Origin: Dokdonella sp041395345
GTDB taxonomy: Bacteria > Pseudomonadota > Gammaproteobacteria > Xanthomonadales > Rhodanobacteraceae
Assembly (NCBI RefSeq): GCF_041395345.1
Contig: NZ_JAWLAR010000004.1
Span: forward strand, 1 to 64,000
Direction of reading: 5' to 3'
Length of the DNA stretch: 64,000 nt
Below, one piece after another: positions 60,895 through 64,000 of the stretch; position 1 is the first letter of the stretch, and each line of letters opens with the position of its first letter. The notes below the pieces were generated by a model, which saw only the letters and a program-made list of their open reading frames with translations, searched no databases and had not been told where the DNA came from. Position numbers and translations under genes: made by a program.

Positions 60895-61044
60895 GGGATT
60901 CGGGATTCGGGATTCGCAGGCTCGCCGATTGCCGACGCTTGAATCGCTGGCCTGTTCTTGGGCGTTATCGAGCAAGCGGTCCTGAATAGGAGCGCCGCAG
61001 AACGTGGTGCTTTTCCGAATCGCGAATCCCGAATCTCGAATCCC
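60895..61044. repeat. Inverted 7-bp repeats between rpoH and priA
   Basis: Three tandem GGGATTC units (60895-60915) face four tandem GAATCCC-type units (61017-61044), the latter being the reverse complement of the former. They lie between convergent genes and could fold as a long imperfect hairpin, acting as a bidirectional terminator or simply as an intergenic repeat. The same style of repeat is known from xanthomonads. Confidence 0.7.
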
Positions 61045-61056
61045 GCTTGCTTCCGA

Positions 61057-63243
61057 CTATCCCATCTCGACCGGGTCGACATCGATCGACCAGCGCACGC
61101 GTCGTGCACCGGGCCATGTCCGGATCGCCTCCAGCCAGTCCGGAAGAAATGCCTGCATCGCGCTGCGCGTGGATGCCTCGATCAATACCTGGGAGCGCTG
61201 GAACCCGGCGCGTCTCGGCATCGGTGCCGGCAGCGGCCCATGGGCCATGATGCCCTTGCCCGTGGACTTTGCCAGCGCCACCGCCTCGGTCAGGAATGCG
61301 GTTGCATCGACCAGGGATTTCGACTCGGCTCGCAATAGCGCCATCTGCGCGAAAGGCGGCAAGCCGGCGGCGCGGCGTTCGTCCTTCAGATTGCTGACCA
61401 GGGCCGGATAGCCACCCCGTATCAGCGCCAGCAGGAGCGGGTGATCCGGATGATGTGTCTGCAAGATGACACTGCCGGGGCGTTCGGCGCGACCGGCGCG
61501 ACCGGACACCTGCACGATCAACTGGCCGAGCCGCTCACTGGCGCGAAAATCGACGCTGCGCAAGCCTTCGTCCACGCCCGTCACGACGACCAGGGTCAGG
61601 TTGGGAAGATCGTGTCCCTTGGCCAGCATCTGCGTACCCACAAGAATGCGCGGCCCCTCGACATCCAGTTGCTCGAACACTGCGTCGCGCCCTGCTCGGC
61701 TGCGCGTGCTGTCCCGATCGACGCGGAGAACGGGCACGTCCGGAAAGCGCTGCTTGAGCGCTTCCTCGATGCGTTCCGTACCTTGTCCCTGCGGCGCCAG
61801 GGCGATGCCTGCACATTCCGGGCAGGCCGACGGGATCCTCGACTCGGCGCCACAGTGATGGCAGCGCAGGCGCGCCGCACCCCGGTGCACGGTCAGCGGG
61901 CGGTCACATCGTGCGCACTGTGCGCTCCAGCCGCAGGATCGGCAAAAAAGCACCGGTGCATAGCCGCGTCGATTGCGAAACACCAGGACCTGCTCGTTTC
62001 GGGCGATGCACCGCGCGATCGCATCGAGCGTGTTGATGGCCAGACCCTCTTCGAGCCGCTTGTTGCGCAGATCCATGATCTGCAGCGAAGGGGGGCGCGC
62101 AACACCGGCACGCTGGCTCAGGCGCAACGGGCGATAGCGCCCGGCATCAACGTTGGCAAGGCTTTCCAGGGACGGCGTGGCCGAGCCCAGCACGATCGGG
62201 ATGCCGAGCGCCCTTGCGCGCACAACGGCCAGATCGCGTGCGTGATAGCGGAAGCCGTCCTGCTGCTTGTACGAGGTGTCGTGCTCTTCATCGACCACGA
62301 TCAGCCCCGGCGCGGGCAGGGGCACGAACACGGCCGAACGCGTACCCAGGACGACCCGCGCTTCGCCGCGCGCCGCGTCGAGCCAGGCCTGGCTGCGCTC
62401 GCGTTCGGACAATCCGGAATGCAGGATGGCGATGTCCATGCCCAGGCGTTCGCGGAATCGCCGCATCGTCTGCGGTGTCAGCGCAATTTCAGGGACCAGC
62501 ACCAGCGCCTGTCGCCCGTGCCGGATCGCCTCGCGGATCGCAGCCAGATACACCTCGGTCTTGCCACTGCCAGTCACGCCATCAAGCAGAAAAGGCGAAA
62601 AACGCCCCTGGCTGCCAAGAATCGCGTCCACCGCCTGCTTCTGCTCCGGGTTGAGCAGAGGTGCCGCCACCGCTGCACGTCCTGCTGGTTGCCTGGTCAG
62701 GCGCAGCTCCGAGACCCAGCCGCGCTCGCGAAGGGTACGCGCTGCCGCGCGCCAGCCTGGTATCTCGAGATCAAGCATCGCGGTTGACTGGGCACTCTCG
62801 GCGAGCAGGCTCAGCAGGGCATCGATCCGGGTTCCACGGCGATGCCCCGGCTGTTCCCGACCGTGTCGCCCACTGGCCGTCAATTCAAGCGCCGGAACGC
62901 CGCTTTCGGGAAGCTCGCGGCCGCTGCGCAGGCCAGTCGGCAAGCCTGCTTCGCAAACTTCCCCGAGCGCGTGCTGGTAGTACCTGGCCGCCCAGCTCAG
63001 GGTCTGCATCAGCTCCTCGGTCAGCAGCGGGCGCTGATCGAGCAAAGCCGAGACCTCCTGCAGCTTTGCATCCGCAACGGCGCTGTTGTCGGCGATCTCG
63101 ACAACGATCCCGGTCAGTTGGCGACGGCCGAACGGAACGCGCACGCGACTGCCTGGCCCGGGCTCGGCCATGTCGGATGCGAGTCGATAATCGAACAGGC
63201 GATGCAGCGGCACCGGGACCGCCACACGGACGATGCGCGGCAT
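61057..63243 (-). CDS. priA: Primosomal protein N', replication restart helicase
   Basis: A 728-aa helicase that reloads the replisome at stalled forks. The N-terminal 3'-DNA-binding domain (VAVPVPLHRLFDY) is followed by the helicase core: Walker A GVTGSGKTEVY near residue 227, the box VVDEEHDTSYKQQ and GSATPSLES. The zinc-binding region (FCRSCGW, CARCDRPL, CHHCGA, CPECAG) lies between the helicase motifs. Length and motif order are normal. It is convergent with rpoH. Confidence 0.96.
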   Translation of the reverse strand: MPRIVRVAVPVPLHRLFDYRLASDMAEPGPGSRVRVPFGRRQLTGIVVEIADNSAVADAKLQEVSALLDQRPLLTEELMQTLSWAARYYQHALGEVCEAGLPTGLRSGRELPESGVPALELTASGRHGREQPGHRRGTRIDALLSLLAESAQSTAMLDLEIPGWRAAARTLRERGWVSELRLTRQPAGRAAVAAPLLNPEQKQAVDAILGSQGRFSPFLLDGVTGSGKTEVYLAAIREAIRHGRQALVLVPEIALTPQTMRRFRERLGMDIAILHSGLSERERSQAWLDAARGEARVVLGTRSAVFVPLPAPGLIVVDEEHDTSYKQQDGFRYHARDLAVVRARALGIPIVLGSATPSLESLANVDAGRYRPLRLSQRAGVARPPSLQIMDLRNKRLEEGLAINTLDAIARCIARNEQVLVFRNRRGYAPVLFCRSCGWSAQCARCDRPLTVHRGAARLRCHHCGAESRIPSACPECAGIALAPQGQGTERIEEALKQRFPDVPVLRVDRDSTRSRAGRDAVFEQLDVEGPRILVGTQMLAKGHDLPNLTLVVVTGVDEGLRSVDFRASERLGQLIVQVSGRAGRAERPGSVILQTHHPDHPLLLALIRGGYPALVSNLKDERRAAGLPPFAQMALLRAESKSLVDATAFLTEAVALAKSTGKGIMAHGPLPAPMPRRAGFQRSQVLIEASTRSAMQAFLPDWLEAIRTWPGARRVRWSIDVDPVEMG

Positions 63244-63932
63244 AAATCATGAATCGGGTCAGGCCAGGCCAGCAGTTTAAGGCAAGGCCGACCCGTGCAG
63301 CAGCGGACCGCGAAGGATTGGCTCAATGGGTCGGACTCCGGAGGTTGCGCGTCCAGAATCAGGACGTTCTGCAGGGCGATGGCGCCGGGATTGCCGTTAT
63401 CCAGCGCGCCTCCAGGGGGGAGCGTTCGCACGAAACGGGTCGATGGATCGAGCCCCTCCCGCTGCCGGCAAGGCGTTTGCACCACAATCTTGAGGGGTTC
63501 CCTAGATTATCGGGGCAAGTATTTGCTCTCCCAGAAGATTTTCCCTTATCCACAGGACCTGTGGATAAGCTTGTGGACGAGGGCCTCTGAGCGGTCGCTC
63601 CAGCCTATACAGGTGCGCTCGTTGTCATCTTGGTGAAACTTTGACCAGTCGAATTTAATCCATTCAATTCAATGACTTGAACTGACGACAAAGTGTGCCT
63701 TTCCGGATCATTGCAGGCGCGTCGACGGAAATCGCGGCGCCCCGGGCAACTGTGCAAAACAGGCTTGACAGGGCCTGAAAACGGGTGTGACTGGAAATCC
63801 TGCAGCCAGGGCAGCAAGCACGACAATTTAACGCGGATTTCTCGGAAAACGGCCAGGCGCGCGCAGTGGAAACGCCCTGCATCGTCGGCGACGGAACCTG
63901 TACGGACAATTCTCGACGCCAGAAATCCAAAA
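63244..63932. other. Noncoding stretch beyond priA with DnaA boxes
   Basis: About 690 bp with no convincing gene. At 63546-63554 TTATCCACA and at 63560-63568 TGTGGATAA form a pair of perfect, inverted DnaA boxes, and a weaker TTGTGGACG follows at 63571-63579. About 70 bp to the right lies a moderately AT-rich stretch (63645-63680). It could be an origin-like or DnaA-titration site. Confidence 0.5.
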
Positions 63933-64000
63933 TCAGGTAATCGCCAGGGTAATCGCCAGCGCAGCAACGAGAGCGAAGGACAGAAAGACCGTGTAGCAAA
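63933..64000 (-). CDS. Possible C-terminus of a membrane protein, cut by the window edge
   Basis: One minus-strand frame from the right edge reads CYTVFLSFALVAALAITLAIT then TGA at 63935-63933, a plausible membrane-helix end. Only 21 residues are visible, so it may be chance. The rest lies outside the window. Confidence 0.25.
   Translation of the reverse strand, partial: CYTVFLSFALVAALAITLAIT

Noticed and set aside
61441..62787. 448-aa plus-strand open frame
   Set aside because: Antisense shadow of priA, which has all helicase and zinc motifs on the minus strand.

Overview
The window is high-GC chromosomal DNA from a Gram-negative bacterium, most likely a gammaproteobacterium of the Xanthomonadales/Lysobacterales. 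This is inferred from pepN, a PhoPQ-type two-component pair, ftsEX, rpoH, priA, birA-coaX, gspF, a perfect CIRCE operator and short inverted GGGATTC-type intergenic repeats. No ribosomal RNA is present and the taxonomy cannot be fixed from the sequence alone.

Left part (1-8.4 kb): a truncated Gly/Tyr-rich lipoprotein gene and aminopeptidase N on the minus strand, then an overlapping plus-strand operon (PLP-dependent Thr/Ser dehydratase, 3-methyladenine glycosylase Tag, arginine-deiminase-like amidinohydrolase), then a PepSY protein with a PhoP-like regulator and PhoQ-like kinase.

8.5-24.3 kb: a cell-surface polysaccharide cluster in two divergent operons. The minus-strand arm encodes a transglutaminase-like exported protein, a DUF4214/methyltransferase membrane protein and two GT-B glycosyltransferases. 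The plus-strand arm encodes a lipoprotein, a methyltransferase, a membrane glycosyltransferase, a Wzm/Wzt-type ABC exporter, a coupled 90-aa protein, an 873-aa glycosyltransferase-glycosyltransferase-sulfotransferase fusion, another GT2 enzyme, a GDP-mannose 4,6-dehydratase-like enzyme and a GT4 enzyme. Most genes overlap by 1-4 bases. The expected product is an exported, probably methylated and possibly sulfated glycan made by the ABC-transporter route.

24.6-32.7 kb: an unusual trio made of a membrane-anchored five-CXXCH cytochrome c with a TPR tail, a lipoprotein with FG-GAP/VCBS repeats and an ASPIC/UnbV domain, and a convergent 1085-aa exported TPR plus FG-GAP protein.

33.1-45.25 kb: a 12.2-kb genomic island inserted in the 3' end of a tRNA-Thr(UGU) gene. 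It is bounded by a 17-bp direct repeat, and each end also carries a similar terminator. It encodes a P4-type tyrosine integrase, an AlpA-type regulator, a winged-helix Rep-like protein next to palindromic repeats, a type III restriction-modification pair, a zinc-ribbon protein and a membrane-protein gene. That gene is split in frame by a decayed IS21-family element with a 9-bp target duplication.

45.2-64 kb: core chromosome. It holds tRNA-Thr, a SPOR protein, coaX-birA-plsY beside a DAK2-DegV (fatty-acid-kinase-like) fusion, a C25 (gingipain-like) peptidase with a UbiA-family prenyltransferase, gspF, ftsE-ftsX, a double-receiver regulator, ung, rpoH behind a CIRCE operator, and priA. A cluster of DnaA boxes lies beyond priA.
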